A stretch of DNA of 64,000 bases from Sialis fuliginosa (Eukaryota; Arthropoda; Insecta; Megaloptera; Sialidae), in NCBI GenBank assembly GCA_961205875.1, contig OY540820.1, forward strand, positions 12,710,001-12,774,000, given 5' to 3'. The notes beneath the pieces are model-generated. The model was not told where the DNA came from and searched no databases. It saw only the letters and a program-made list of their open reading frames with translations. The translations under genes were made by a program, and so were the position numbers. Position 1 is the stretch's first letter. Each line of letters begins with the position of its first letter. This document shows positions 27,601-35,930 of the stretch, piece after piece.

Positions 27601-29028
27601 AATGTATTTTCTTATATAAATAATTAGTGAAGCGAGTAAATTTAGCTATTCTTTATTTTATAAATTTTATATCGTAGTACTTATCATTCTGTAATATTCT
27701 CAAGTGTCCATCACTGGGTATTCATTACGGGTTTTATGTTGTTCATTACTGGAGAAAAAATATAAACAAAATAAAAGGCTGTAATTTAAAAAAACAAACT
27801 ATATATTTGGTAATTAAATTGATTTAATAAAGAGGTACTTCTTTTGTTAATAACATAAGTTCATGTGAATAAGTACTTAATTCTAAAATTTTTCGTGCAT
27901 AAAATAATTAGAAATATTATTATGTAAATGTAGTAGTGTGAAATATAAAATGATTGCATTGAATATAAAAATAGCCAGAACTAAAGTTTAATATTAAATA
28001 TGCTGTCGAACCAATTCACAATCAAATAAGAAGATACGATAGATCGAGTGTGCTTCGAATGAATATTACAAGATCATGCAACGATTGGTTCATAGATATT
28101 TTATGAAATTTGTTTACACACTACTGTGTACTATGATACAGAAATATAGGTATTTTGTATGTTTTTATTAAAAATAAAAAATTGGACGTAAATTATATTC
28201 AAAAACATAGATTTTGACACGCTGATTCCAAATCCGTCAACTAAAATCAATTCCAACCATCCGTTCAAAAGTTAGGGCCATTTTTCTTCAAAATTTTGAA
28301 AAAACTAAAACTTTGAGAGGCTATATCTCGAGAACGGTTTGAGATACAGACCTGCGGTTTGAAAATGTCAACTTTTCACGTCATTTTCTATACAATAAAC
28401 ATACTTTTAACGAAATCAAAAATTCTAGATTTTTTAGTGAAATTTCCTACAGTGAACTTCAAGTTGTCATACAAATATCGACTAAAATACAAGAAAATAA
28501 GACGTAGATGTTTATAGTTTTATAATTGAATGTGTAAATTAATATTAAATGCTATTTTTGACTTTTGGTTAAAATGTTTGGTGTAAGGCAGTTCAATGTA
28601 TATATTTAGATTAATATTCAGAAGTGGTAGTAATCAAATATCAACACATATTTCTAATTCAGTACATTTAAAAATTTACCATTACTGGGGTATTTGCCAA
28701 GACAGGTACCACTACCTTATTTAAGAATTAATTTACTTTTGTCCAGTACCTTCAAAATGTTCATTGATTGAATTTTTATATGGTACATGAATTAACAAAT
28801 TATCCAGTTTGACATAGTAAATATTTTTTTTCTTTCCGGAATATTTTTAGGTAAATGTATTTATATTTCCAGCTTCTACTTCAACGTGGTCTAGATTTCT
28901 ATGGAGCGACTTGCTTCCCGGTTGAGCCAGCGGCAGATATGAAGCTTGAAAAGCCCAAGACAAGCGTCAATTTGAACAAGACAGCGAGCGCGCGCATCGC
29001 CAAGGCCGTTACTCATGAACGCACTTAA
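6541..29028 (+). CDS. Five- or six-exon gene, protein of unknown family with two RRM-like modules
   Basis: Spliced coding region: 6541-6656, 18632-18845, 22479-22634, (23466-23501), 26546-26644, 28873-29028. All junctions use GT/AG and keep one frame, giving 246 residues, or 258 with the optional micro-exon. Residues 1-38 form an acidic, Ser/Thr-rich leader. Residues 40-110 and about 119-215 each read as beta-alpha-beta-beta-alpha-beta, the order expected of an RRM/ferredoxin-like fold. A Gly/Ser-rich loop (about 160-183) interrupts the second module, and the C-terminal 30 residues form a Lys-rich tail. The exons are clearly more GC-rich than the introns. I do not recognise the family. The layout recalls the ORF1/gag of Jockey/CR1-type LINEs, but no CCHC zinc knuckle follows. 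An RNA- or protein-binding role is inference only. The exon model is strong because phases agree independently at each junction. Confidence 0.85.
7042..7152 (+). mobile_element. AGGTACTGGCACCAGT-family MITE, left-end fragment
   Basis: Begins AGGTAGTGGCACCAGTCTTG after a TA and follows the family to about the CTGAATATT block. No right half is found; the sequence beyond is unrelated. Confidence 0.75.
8100..8205 (+). repeat. Tandem duplication around TTGTCGCTTACGATAATT
   Basis: The block TTGTCGCTTACGATAATTTTGCG at about 8105 recurs as TTTGTCGCTTACGATAATTCGG at about 8174, roughly 70 bases apart. It is probably part of a dispersed repeat that continues with TCAGTCTGTCGGTCTG. Confidence 0.55.
8605..8810 (+). 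repeat. Dispersed repeat with GACAGACA tail
   Basis: AT-rich body with CCGTTTAGTGATGCTTTTC, then CACAAGATCACAGACAGACA. The GACAGACA tract is typical of 3' regions of arthropod LINE-derived repeats. A relative of the first part is at about 1080-1210. Confidence 0.45.
9824..10272 (+). mobile_element. AGGTACTGGCACCAGT-family MITE, full length
   Basis: 449 bp with both TIRs (AGGTACTGGCACCAGTCTTG left, inverse of AGGTACTGGCACCAGTTATG right) and TA target duplications at 9822-9823 and 10273-10274. No coding sequence. The best copy for defining the family; slightly shorter than the copy at 1948. Confidence 0.9.
11352..11395 (+). mobile_element. hAT-type terminal fragment
   Basis: CAGTGATTCTCAAACGGGG resembles the conserved ends of many hAT elements (CAGTGGTTCTCAAAC...). 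Only one end was found. Confidence 0.4.
11422..11480 (+). mobile_element. hAT-like end, CAGTGGCGTAGATAGG
   Basis: CAGTGGCGTAGATAGG followed by a G run and a partly complementary C run. The CAGTGGCG start is common for hAT non-autonomous elements in insects. A similar start, CAGTGGCGAAGCG, is at 11653. No matching right end seen. Confidence 0.4.
11787..12597. mobile_element. Long foldback element (TACGTCTTATTTTCTTG arms)
   Basis: Arms of about 360 bp read as near-perfect inverted copies: CTACGTCTTATTTTCTTG at about 11852 and its inverse ending at about 12597, meeting at a centre near 12225. The stretch 11787-11852 also occurs beside the half copy at 28203-28570, so it is part of the element on the left side. 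The two 62-residue frames read from the arms are mirror images and not genes. Confidence 0.8.
13498..13745. mobile_element. Hairpin insertion flanked by 14-bp direct repeats
   Basis: A 220-bp insert (13512-13731) lies between two exact copies of AGACATTAGATTAG. Positions 13514-13575 and 13637-13698 form inverted arms (GGATCTTGGCTTCTAGGTGT versus its near inverse), followed by a 33-base single-copy tail. A duplication this long is typical of LINE-mediated insertion rather than of most TIR transposases. Confidence 0.75.
14379..15220 (-). mobile_element. AGGTACTGGCACCAGT-family MITE split by an insertion
   Basis: Left part 14379-14776 and right part 15173-15220 are collinear with the reverse complement of the consensus. 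The interior insertion begins and ends at a TA. The left TIR has lost about six bases and the right one is incomplete. Confidence 0.75.
14777..15172. mobile_element. 396-bp insertion inside a MITE
   Basis: Flanked by TA at 14775-14776 and 15173-15174, splitting a consensus block. It begins with a short piece resembling the host MITE (GTTAAATGTATACAGATTAA), then is unrelated. It contains GGCACATAGTTGGCGCAC and GGCACAAAGTTACCGCA as imperfect direct repeats. No clear TIR was seen. Confidence 0.55.
15740..16152. mobile_element. Foldback MITE, CAGTGTGTCCCAGGATAGAT
   Basis: 413 bp bounded by CAGTGTGTCCCAGGATAGAT and an inverse copy, with TA on both sides. The arms stay complementary inward (GACTAAATCAACTAATTTTT versus AAAAATTAATTAATTTGGTC). 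No coding sequence. Confidence 0.8.
17239..17630. mobile_element. Foldback MITE, CAGTGTATTCCAAGTTGATT, copy 1
   Basis: 392 bp, TA duplications at 17237-17238 and 17631-17632. Arms are inverted copies including GGTGCATTTTGAAATGCCGC and its inverse. The 80-residue frame on the minus strand merely reads across it. Confidence 0.85.
17962..18566. mobile_element. PIF/Harbinger-like MITE, GGCTATG ends
   Basis: 605 bp with inverted ends GGCTATGTTCCGATATACAC and GGCTATGATCCGATATACAC, each flanked by TTA (17959-17961, 18567-18569). A 3-bp TTA duplication and GG start fit PIF/Harbinger non-autonomous elements. The 108-codon frame at 17866-18192 runs into it and is not supported as a gene. It ends only 65 bases before exon 2. 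Confidence 0.75.
18632..18845 (+). CDS. Exon 2: first RRM-like module
   Basis: Enters with one base completing Arg39 and runs without a stop to AAG/GTAGTC. It encodes residues 39-110. Predicted order: strand (RAAFLL), helix (SLDRAAAICDRL), strand pair (KFSVAKT, GILFKFS), helix (DDCAAVLRKGF), strand (RLYRK). The exon is strikingly GC-rich against its introns. The reading frame stays open past the donor, so unspliced sequence would add about 35 hydrophobic residues. The phase agrees with exon 3. Confidence 0.85.
19838..20312. mobile_element. Inverted-repeat element, TTGACCAATCAGCG family, copy 1
   Basis: Long arms contain AGCTCTTTGACCAATCAGTG and its inverse near 20280-20300, plus a GACGTCA-type site. 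The right end reads ...GATGAGACTACCTT. The element contains internal mirrored blocks (AACAACACATAC, AAGAAGTACAAATTC). A second copy is at 33688 and a third partial one at 41166. Confidence 0.8.
21024..21564. mobile_element. hAT-like MITE rich in GAACC repeats
   Basis: Ends CAGGGACCTGAATC and, inverted, CAGAGACTTGAACC (11 of 14 alike), with imperfect flanking repeats GTAAAAG/GTAAAAA. Blocks of degenerate CCGAACCCGAACC repeats lie near both ends (21035-21095 and 21430-21530). No coding sequence. Confidence 0.5.
21822..22145. mobile_element. hAT-type MITE with 8-bp duplication
   Basis: 324 bp starting CAGGGGCTCC and ending in GCGCCCCTG. Flanks TTCGTCAA (21814-21821) and TTCGTCGA (22146-22153) agree at seven of eight bases, the size expected for hAT. 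It carries a G run at about 21852. Confidence 0.8.
22479..22634 (+). CDS. Exon 3: first half of second RRM-like module
   Basis: Acceptor TTTTTCTTGTCAG, donor GGA/GTATGT, 52 codons in phase 0 at both ends (residues 111-162). It contains a strand (YTAVVLD), a helix (PLEDICHCLERL) and a second strand (SVLEVRR). Two Cys in the helix (ICHC) are not spaced as a zinc knuckle. If the donor were skipped, translation would stop 12 codons later, giving a short alternative C terminus. Confidence 0.85.
22635..23465. other. Intron before the micro-exon
   Basis: AT-rich with no element recognised. GTATAAATAG at 23415, near its end, looks like a TATA box but precedes no other start signal. Confidence 0.6.
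23466..23501 (+). CDS. Candidate 36-nt cassette micro-exon
   Basis: Lies between exons 3 and 4. It is bounded by CTCCTACAG and GTGAGT, is exactly 12 codons long, open, and in phase 0 at both ends, so including or skipping it keeps the frame. It encodes INIPRTSEYWLQ, which would lengthen the loop between the second and third strands of module 2. It could be constitutive or alternative; a chance match is possible but needs three coincidences (sites, length, open frame). Confidence 0.6.
23783..24150. mobile_element. MITE with GATTTCGATTTAAAAC arms holding a fragment of another MITE
   Basis: Left end GCAAGGTTCCCAAAAGTC with GATTTCGATTTAAAAC; right end contains GTTTTAAATCGAAATC and GGACTTTTCCTTG, inverse of the left. 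Inside, 23984-24098 is an internal piece of the AGGTACTGGCACCAGT family without its ends. Confidence 0.65.
23984..24098 (+). mobile_element. AGGTACTGGCACCAGT-family MITE, internal fragment
   Basis: Matches the family from the TGTACTGAATTAGAAATATT block to the GATTTGATCACAATCGGCC block. Both TIRs are absent. Confidence 0.75.
24374..24710. mobile_element. MITE with TGTACA...TGCAGAACT ends
   Basis: 337 bp with imperfect inverted ends: TGTACAATC then CTGCAGAACTTGTCGGCCA on the left, and TGTACAGTC then ATGCAGAACTGGTCGTCCA inverted on the right (16 of 19 alike in the second block). No coding sequence. Confidence 0.6.
24711..26545. other. Rest of the intron before exon 4
   Basis: AT-rich with no element or exon recognised. 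A less AT-rich patch at 25985-26045 (GACCCGAGGAAGGGCGGC) is unassigned. Confidence 0.5.
26546..26644 (+). CDS. Exon 4: Gly/Ser loop and third strand of module 2
   Basis: Acceptor TTTGTTCTAG, donor ACA/GTAAGT, 33 codons, phase 0 at both ends. It encodes a Gly/Ser/Pro-rich loop followed by a strand (VRVTLAS) and the start of the second helix (QDEYT). A second AG two bases downstream (26546-26547) would shift the frame, so the upstream acceptor is preferred. GC content is high against its introns. Confidence 0.85.
26805..27414. mobile_element. MITE with GGGTAAGGTT...GTCGTACCCC ends
   Basis: 610 bp; the 26-base ends (GGGTAAGGTTTCTTAAGTCG and its near inverse) are flanked by TA at 26803-26804 and 27415-27416. 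Sub-terminal GTACGACTTA-type motifs recur at 26981-27040. The open frames at 27275-27533 run across it and are not genes. Confidence 0.75.
27421..27876 (+). mobile_element. AGGTACTGGCACCAGT-family MITE, diverged copy
   Basis: Starts AAGTACTGGCACCAGTCTTG after TA, only two bases beyond the target duplication of the preceding MITE. The body is recognisable but diverged, and the right TIR is worn to about TAAGTACTT. Confidence 0.7.
28203..28570 (-). mobile_element. Half copy of the long foldback element at 11787
   Basis: Reproduces the right arm of 12310-12597, then continues into the inverse of 11787-11852, so it represents one arm plus the outer flank. The other arm is missing. It abuts a fragment of the AGGTACTGGCACCAGT family. 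Confidence 0.75.
28583..28717 (-). mobile_element. AGGTACTGGCACCAGT-family MITE, end fragment
   Basis: Follows the reverse-complement consensus from the AATGTATATATTTAGATTAA block through GTATTTGCCAAGACAGGTAC to ACTACCT, with TA after it. The other half is replaced by the foldback fragment. Confidence 0.7.
28873..29028 (+). CDS. Exon 5: end of module 2, basic tail and stop
   Basis: Follows the acceptor TATATTTCCAG in phase 0. It encodes 51 residues and a TAA stop at 29026-29028. It completes the last helix and strand of module 2 (LLLQRGLDFYG, ATCFPVE) and adds a Lys/Arg-rich tail. No CCHC zinc knuckle follows the last strand. AT-rich 3' sequence with AATAAA motifs begins about 100 bases downstream. 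Confidence 0.85.
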   Translation, partial: LLLQRGLDFYGATCFPVEPAADMKLEKPKTSVNLNKTASARIAKAVTHERT

Positions 29029-29127
29029 ATTACTTCGATACGAAACAACCGTCAAATGTCTCCGTTTCCCGATTATTTATTATTGTTTTTCGATCGACAA
29101 CAATATTTCTATCTGAATTAGGAAAAA

Positions 29128-29165
29128 GTAATAAATGTCAAAAAATGAAACAATAAAAAAATAAA
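29128..29165 (+). terminator. Candidate polyadenylation signals of the five-exon gene
   Basis: Several AATAAA hexamers (near 29130 and 29150-29165) lie 100-140 bases after the stop. They are the first such cluster downstream and suit a short 3' UTR, but AATAAA is frequent in this AT-rich DNA. Confidence 0.4.
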
Positions 29166-30670
29166 TAAATAAAAATTATAGTTTTACTTGAAATGCTTTT
29201 GATAATATAAAAGGTAGGAAAATATATGATATAATAGAATGCTCATTTTTTGGATCTTTCGTTAAAAAAAATCTCAATTGTTAAAGAAAAAGACGATAGG
29301 CTTGTTATTTCTTTTATTTAAAAGCACTATAAGTATATAAATGTTACCTTCAAATATTGTTCCTTTAAAATAATTCAATAATTGCACTAAAACCAGATAG
29401 ATAAATGATAAAAAAATTAAAAAGAAATTTACCAACGATTTACTATTTTTTTGCTCTAGAATTAGTTATATATATTAACCGATTTCGATTTAGCTATGTT
29501 GTAAAAATACTAATTTATACGTTATTTTATATAAAATTATTGTTATAATTATTAAAAAGTTATATTTAAGGGTACTGCCAAATGTCGATCTATTAAGAGT
29601 TCCCTAAGCATGCTTAGATGTATTAAGTTTTTTTGTATATCTTATATATTATGTATAACCGATTATATTTTATAAATATGCATATTATAATAACATATAA
29701 TAAATATTTGCAAAGTAAAATTTATATGTATTTTTTATATAACTTCAAAAACCTCAGATATATAAAGATTATCACGAAAGCCTTCAAACAAAAAACAAAT
29801 GAAAATTATAGTAAGACTTGTTGTCATAGGTAAGAGGCATACATCCAAAAATTCCTTTATAAATTGATTTAGCTATTATAGCAGAAAAAACTGAACATGA
29901 TTTGAAAGTACCTATAATGTTAAAATTATAAAAATATATCGGGCTAAAATTGCAAAATGGGTCTTATAATAGAAAAATAAAAAAGTTTTGCCTTCATAAA
30001 GATGAATCAACCTGATATATTTATAAAAATTATATCTATGATGTAATGATGTCTCCTATACATTTTTTGTCCCATATTTTTTTTCATAAAAGTGATATTA
30101 TTTATTAATTTTGACATGTTTTCGCAAATTTTCTTCCGATAGATTTTTTTATAAAATTTGATATACGCATATACTTTCGACCCCTAATTGATTTTTTCTA
30201 TTATACCACGATAATTATCCTTTATACTCATGGTTTGGAAACTATTTATTTATTAACATTAATATATCTTTTGAGAAACTGGATATTCAAAATAATTTAT
30301 TAAGTGCTAAAATATCTGCAAACATGAATTTGACAATATTATAAAATACTGATAAAAAGGCGCTCAAGACAGTATTTCGCCGACCTGTAATTAAGTGTTT
30401 ATACATTGCATTAGTTACTCAAAGAGTTAAATATTGAAGTGCGCCCTCGTTAGCGCTCTGTTGTCCAAACAATAACAAAGATAATTTGTTGAAACTTGTG
30501 CTTATTTAAATAGCGTTTGTTTGCTGTATAATTTTACGTGTTTCATTAGCTTTGTAGCGATTCATTCTCTCTCTTTCTCGTTCTAGGTACCGTTGGAGCT
30601 ATTTATTCTACCCCTCTTTCTCTAGGTACGGTTGATTAGATTTTATCCTAGCAGAAGGCGCGTCACCACA

Positions 30671-30733
30671 CTGATGTTTAATTAAGCCATAAGGCTTATA
30701 TAAACATCAGAATGATTGTTATAAAACAATCAT
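30671..30733 (+). repeat. Twin adjacent hairpins, both with ATAA loops
   Basis: Arms 30671-30688 and 30693-30710 pair at 16 of 18 positions around ATAA. One base later, 30712-30720 and 30725-30733 pair perfectly (ATGATTGTT/AACAATCAT), again around ATAA. Function unknown. Confidence 0.7.
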
Positions 30734-30814
30734 CCAATACGCTTAAAGAGACGATTGTTTTTTATAAAAAATAAAAGGCTTTTAAAATTATTTTAAGGAA
30801 TAATAACCAAATGC

Positions 30815-30900
30815 AATCGATGTATACAAATCTGTAGGCTCTGTCAGTATAATGTAAATATTTTTAGCTCTTTGAGTCTATATGAGTCATTTTGGTTGTT
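30815..30900 (+). repeat. Dispersed repeat, TACAAATCTGTAGGCTCTGT
   Basis: TGTATACAAATCTGTAGGCT... then GCTCTTTGAGTCTATATGAG and CATTTTGG recur at 56390-56465 in the same order. A shorter match (ATAAATCTGTAGGCTCTAT) lies at 13424-13443. Confidence 0.6.
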
Positions 30901-32261
30901 TTTAGAAATTTTTGTTTGTATGTTTAGAATTGTTTTGTTTGTTTATTTTAAGTAAACATATTATTAGTTTGGTTAAGTATATCAACGTAGCGGATACACA
31001 AATGAAATATTTTATTTTTTTTGTTGAGGTTGTAGGGAATTTTATAGCGAATAACTTTTCTTTGAAACTTTTTGTTGTATAATTTTTATTTAGACCACTA
31101 TTAAGCAAAAATCAACCAAAATCTGAGCAACCTTTTGGTATTATTCTACACCACTTTTGTAACATATCCTGTAAGTAGCAAAACTATACCTAAAAATTCC
31201 TATTTTAGGCAATTAATCTACAGCAGAGCACGCCTAGTACTGGGTTAAAACAGTCTACTATTCGCTGTCGTGTTTGGTTTTTTATTTTTTAGCGTCCACT
31301 ATAGTTTGTGAGTTGGTTAGATAAATAATTTTTTGTCAGACGTTTGCGAGCAGTAAAAAGTGTAATTTTTTTAAAAAGTTATTAGCATGCATTTAGTGTA
31401 AAGTGTAGATGGAGTAGATGTACTTCTGAATTATTATTTTAATGGGTAGTTAAGTTGCATGTTGCAGTAAGCGAAATTAGTTTTAGTTCTTTAGTAATTG
31501 GAACACCTAATTGAAACTTCATAGTTACTCCTATATACTTAAATATTTATAAAAAAAGATGTTTCGTTAGTAAAATAAACTTTTATATATTAGTTATTCA
31601 TATGTCAAAAAGATTAAGTAATTTTTTTTTAGTTGTAAATGTAAAATTGATAATTAAAATTGTAGTATTTTTTAAATTAGATATTTGACACAGCCTTCTT
31701 AATATAGATTACTTATTACCCGAAATATAGCATTTTTAATTAAGGTGGGCCATATTTGCCTCCATGGCCTTAGTAACTATTGGTATTAATGATATTGTAA
31801 ACGAAAAATCTCTTCTAATACTGTATAAATATTTACAGAATCTCGATTCATCGAACTCTCTTTTTGTTGTGTATTTTCCGCTTTCTGAGGAATTTAAGGG
31901 AAACGTATAAACTAACAAACCACTAAAAACAAATTCCTTTCACGTTTGGAATTTAAATGCGTTACTGCTGCCATCTAGTCAACAAATTAAATTGTTCCTT
32001 TACTGTTAATGATTTAGAATCAATAAACCAAATACCTTCGCTTTTAAGTTTAACGGTTTCACCAGTTTTGCGTATATATTTAATTAATAAGAGCTATGTG
32101 TATTATTTACATCAAAGGTGAGTAGCGGAATTTAATTTTTATATGCTGCAATAAATTGTTGTCAACTATTATATGTTATACATATTTTTAAATTTTTATA
32201 TGTAAAGAGAGATTTCAATCATTGTCTTAATGACGTCTGTATCTGTGAATGCTTCACAGTC

Positions 32262-32340
32262 AATATATTATATTCATTTCAAGAGTTAATATTCATTTAA
32301 CTATATATATATATATATATATTCATTTCAAGAGTTAAAA
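32262..32340 (+). repeat. TA microsatellite between direct repeats
   Basis: ATTCATTTCAAGAGTTAA occurs at about 32272 and 32321, separated by sequence ending in a run of about ten TA dinucleotides. Confidence 0.7.
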
Positions 32341-32399
32341 AAATAATATATTTTTAATTTATTTTTTTAGATGATTCATAAAATTATAAAATTTTTAAA

Positions 32400-32600
32400 T
32401 AAAAATGTGAAACGAACCGTTTTCAAGATATTTGTTTCTCTATAAAAAGTCTAAGGGTGACCCCAGCAGTAGATTGGTTAACTAACTATACTAGTCAACA
32501 AAAAATAAGAGACACATAGTTCAACTATATTTTTATATAATTTATAATTTAATATAATTACGTAGTCTACGCAAGCAAAGCCGCGGTTACAGCTAGTCTC
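32400..32600 (-). repeat. Dispersed ACTAGCTG repeat, minus strand
   Basis: On the minus strand it begins ACTAGCTGTAACCGCGGCTT and continues through TATAGTTGAACTATG. It matches the start of the copies at 42012 and 46407. Such ACTAGCTG...CGGCTTCGC starts are familiar from insect LINE/SINE-like repeats. Confidence 0.6.
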
Positions 32601-33687
32601 AGACAAATTTAATATTATAAAGAAACAACCTTCATGTCTTCAATTCTTATCAAGTATTTTCAATTACTTTAGATTTAACTGATGATAAATTCAAGAAGTG
32701 AATTTACTTAGTTTTCCTGTGTTATCATTATTGTGTATCAACGTTCATACATTCTAAACTATAAAGCGTCACAGTCTTAACTATCTCGTTTTCAATGCAA
32801 GACACTTTTACCACCTGGGTTTTTTCTCCTATCGTATCCTCTATCTTGCTGCATTCACAAGAGAATGAAAAGGGTGCTACAGTTTTATATATTAGAATTT
32901 TATTTCGCTGAAGATACTGAAAGTTTATCGAATATTTGCTGTTATTGATTTTTAAATAAAATCAAGCTTTTTCATATAAAACCTCTGATTTAAGATATTA
33001 TATTACATTTTTTTTAATTTCATGCAATATATAAACTCTTTTTGAACTTTTCAATAAATTTTATAAATATTTGAACTAATTTGAATGGCAATTTTTGAAA
33101 AAAAATGTAAAAAAATATAATTCGCTTTACTTTATTTTATCTGTATACCAAAACATACATATATACTTATTGATAAATAATAGATAAAAAGAAATATAAA
33201 TATATTTGTATTCTATGTAATAATTTTGTTTCAATATTACATACTTATTCTTTTCCCTTTTTTCGGGAATGGATTTTAAGAAATTTAAAACCATATAAAT
33301 AAAATATACTGTTACACTGTTTCATAAAGAGTTATATAAGTTTAATTATAAACGTAAAACGTTAGCAAGTAATCTTCGACAGCGGAGCAATAAACTGGGA
33401 AAAACTTTTGTAGTTAAAAGTTATAAATTATAATGAAGTTAATTTGTACATTTCTTAGATCTGTCGTTGCCTATATTTTGCTCAAGTCAATCTTTTGAAC
33501 TTTGCGGTTGATTGAATCAAATTTTTGTATGTGATTCATCTTTTCAGTCTTGCTTTGATACAAAACAAACTTATTATTAATTGAAATCGGAAAAGTATTT
33601 TGTTATACATATAAAACTAAGCCCGTAGTATTTTTTTCAAATATACACATATTGAACATTTATAAAATTTAGAAGGTATATAAAAAC

Positions 33688-34147
33688 AAGGTAGTCTCAT
33701 CAGCTCCTTGACCAATCAGCGATGGTGCGGGAATTGACGTCACCACGAAGATGTATTTAAATGTTATAAATATATAATAGAACATCAATTACAAAAAATA
33801 TCCCTTTATTTATTCTTGTTTTCGTATTTTTGATGTTTTCACAACACATACAATCAAAGAAGTTTAAATTCGACAGACAATTTGGTCAATTCGGAAAGGT
33901 AATTTTTACTATTCTTAAGTTGGCAATACGTTATGTGATTCTGACAGCTTTTGATGATTTTGCAATGTCGAATGTGTACATCTTTGATTATATGTGTTGT
34001 TAAAATATCAAAAATACGAAAACAAGAATAAATAAAATAATTTTTTTGTAATTGATATTTTATTATACATTTAGAACATTTAAATTTGTCTTCGTGATGA
34101 CGTCAATTCCCGCGCCAACGCTGATTGGTCAAGGAGCTGATTATATA
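33688..34147. mobile_element. Inverted-repeat element, TTGACCAATCAGCG family, copy 2
   Basis: Left end AAGGTAGTCTCATCAGCTCC, then ACCAATCAGCG and TTGACGTCACCAC; the right arm holds the inverse (GTCAATTCCCGCG, CGCTGATTGGTCAAGGAGCT). The right end is cut by the 3-kb element starting at 34148; the terminal CCTTG appears to resume at 37158. Confidence 0.8.
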
Positions 34148-35085
34148 AGGTAAAGTACCCAGTTATGGCACAACGCGAAAAACAGCGGCTATTGTGGAAC
34201 ACACGTATATTAATCAATTTTAATAATATTCATACTTCGTTTTGCGTACTAAAAAAATTTACCTAGTGTCATTAAACCTTTTAATTTAACTATAGTACTA
34301 AAAATCAAAGTATTATTTAAATATAAATAGTCGAAAAAAATTATTTTATTATAGCCTACATAAAAGTTGGTATTCACTGACATGTTTATCACAAATGTAG
34401 TGATTTGTACAGTTCACTGTTTTGATGTAATTCTTAATATTTCAAGTATTTTACGATATAAATAATAGTTCAAATTGTAGGTAAGTCTTTAATAAATGAT
34501 ATGATATAATTATTTCATAGATTTAAGTAAAGTCATTATTGATAAATACATGTTTCTTTATAGGAACGTTGAATGTCATTATTAACCAATATATGAAACA
34601 ACCGAAATGCTTGTGCCTGGAGTGGGACTTTTTCAATCATCTGTTGGAACGTATTGTTTGCAACTAATTTGTGTCATTATCGTATTATTTCTGTATTTGA
34701 ATTATTATTTTATCATCAAAGTGGTGTGATCAATCAATATTCATGCATTTTATTTAAGAATATACGAAATAGGTGAGTGAAATAAAGTAAAAACCTAACC
34801 TCAAAATATTACCTGTCAATAATATTTATAATTTAATCCTATACTTATATTTGTTTTAGCAATGAAAACTAGAAAAATAAAGAGTATTAATCAAAATAAA
34901 TAAATAAAAAAATAAAATTAGAAGGAAAAATAGTACATCTAAAACGATTCAGTGTCAGCTGTCACATTATTAAGAAAGGAAATGTTTTGAATTCTTCAAA
35001 GGCGAAAGAATTGATTGAAATAACAAATGTTCTAGTATAAACTGGACTAGATAGATTAAAATTACCATCTTAACCTCTCCGAGGT

Positions 35086-35372
35086 ATGTACGATGAAAGA
35101 TACAGAAACTTTACAATGCAAAATAATGAAAACGCATTTGATCAAATTATCACAGTGGTTACCAAAGAATCAATATATTATTATGAAGAAGGTGTTACAA
35201 AGACACTTAATGATCCCTTAATTGTATTCGATGGTAGGTACTGATTGTTTGAATTAATTAATTAATTAATGTTGAATATTTATCTATATTATTTATAATT
35301 CTAGATATAATTGATTTACAACATAATGAAATTACCATCGTAACAATTGCAAGAAGAGAAACGAATGATTAG
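35086..35372 (+). pseudogene. Two-exon open frame inside the 3-kb TIR element
   Basis: 35086-35233 and 35305-35372 join across a GTAGGT...TTCTAG intron of 71 bases. They give 71 residues: MYDERYRNFTMQNNENAFDQ at the start, a Tyr-rich YYYEEG middle, and RRETND before the stop. The codon use looks protein-like, but a stop lies just upstream of the ATG in frame. Another protein-like patch lies at about 34950-35035. It may be the 3' end of a captured host gene or of the element's own gene; family not recognised. Confidence 0.45.
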
Positions 35373-35422
35373 CTGAAAAAAATAAAGAATTTGAAAAACA
35401 AATGAAACAATTAAAAAAATAA

Positions 35423-35930
35423 AACGGCCAAGTGCATGTTCGGTACGCACATGATGGGTTCCGTAGTCATTATGATTTGTAAAAAAGTTATTTCAAAATT
35501 TTTCATAAACTATTTTTGCTACAGTGTTTGTTATAATTAAAAGCTACATTCTGGATTTTTTTCAGATTTTTTGAATTGATAGTTTAGTTAGCTCTGACAA
35601 CGACATTTAAAAGAAAATAATTCATGACTGGAGGGTTAAAATTAAAATATAACATACTTTATTGCATTTTAGGAGACCTATCTAAAGACACCCCACCTAA
35701 CGGATTAAGTGAAATTTTTTTTAAATATACTTTTCAGTCTATGAGAAGGGGGTCCAAATAATTTTTTTTTTCAATAATCTTATCATTTCTGTTTTTGGGT
35801 TATCAGTCTTCGTCCGTATACCAAATTTCATTTTAATCGGTATAAAATTTATATAGACAGACATATAGACAGACAGATTGACAGAGCGAAACTATAAGGT
35901 TTCGTAGTTTTCTACGAAACCCTAAAAATT
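35423..35930 (+). repeat. Dispersed repeat CGGCCAAGTGC...CTACGAAACCCT
   Basis: Begins CGGCCAAGTGCATGTTCGG and GGGTTCCGTAG, and ends with a GACAGACAGATTGACAGA tract, TTCTACGAAACCCTAAAAA. This start and end are familiar from a very common lepidopteran-type repeat. It lies inside the 3-kb TIR element. Confidence 0.6.

Larger units (their letters stand above)
29170..33687. other. Intergenic stretch, no gene recognised
   Basis: AT-rich; a GC-richer patch at 30440-30680 with CTCTCTCTTTCTCG and GGTACCGTTGGAGC/GGTACGGTTGATTAG near-repeats leads into twin hairpins. Small open frames (29633-29833, 30902-31108, 31736-31918) lack any family or splice support. Confidence 0.5.

Noticed and set aside
31736-31918. 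60-codon minus-strand frame with a protein-like middle
   Set aside because: No splice sites, start context or family match, and the length is unremarkable.
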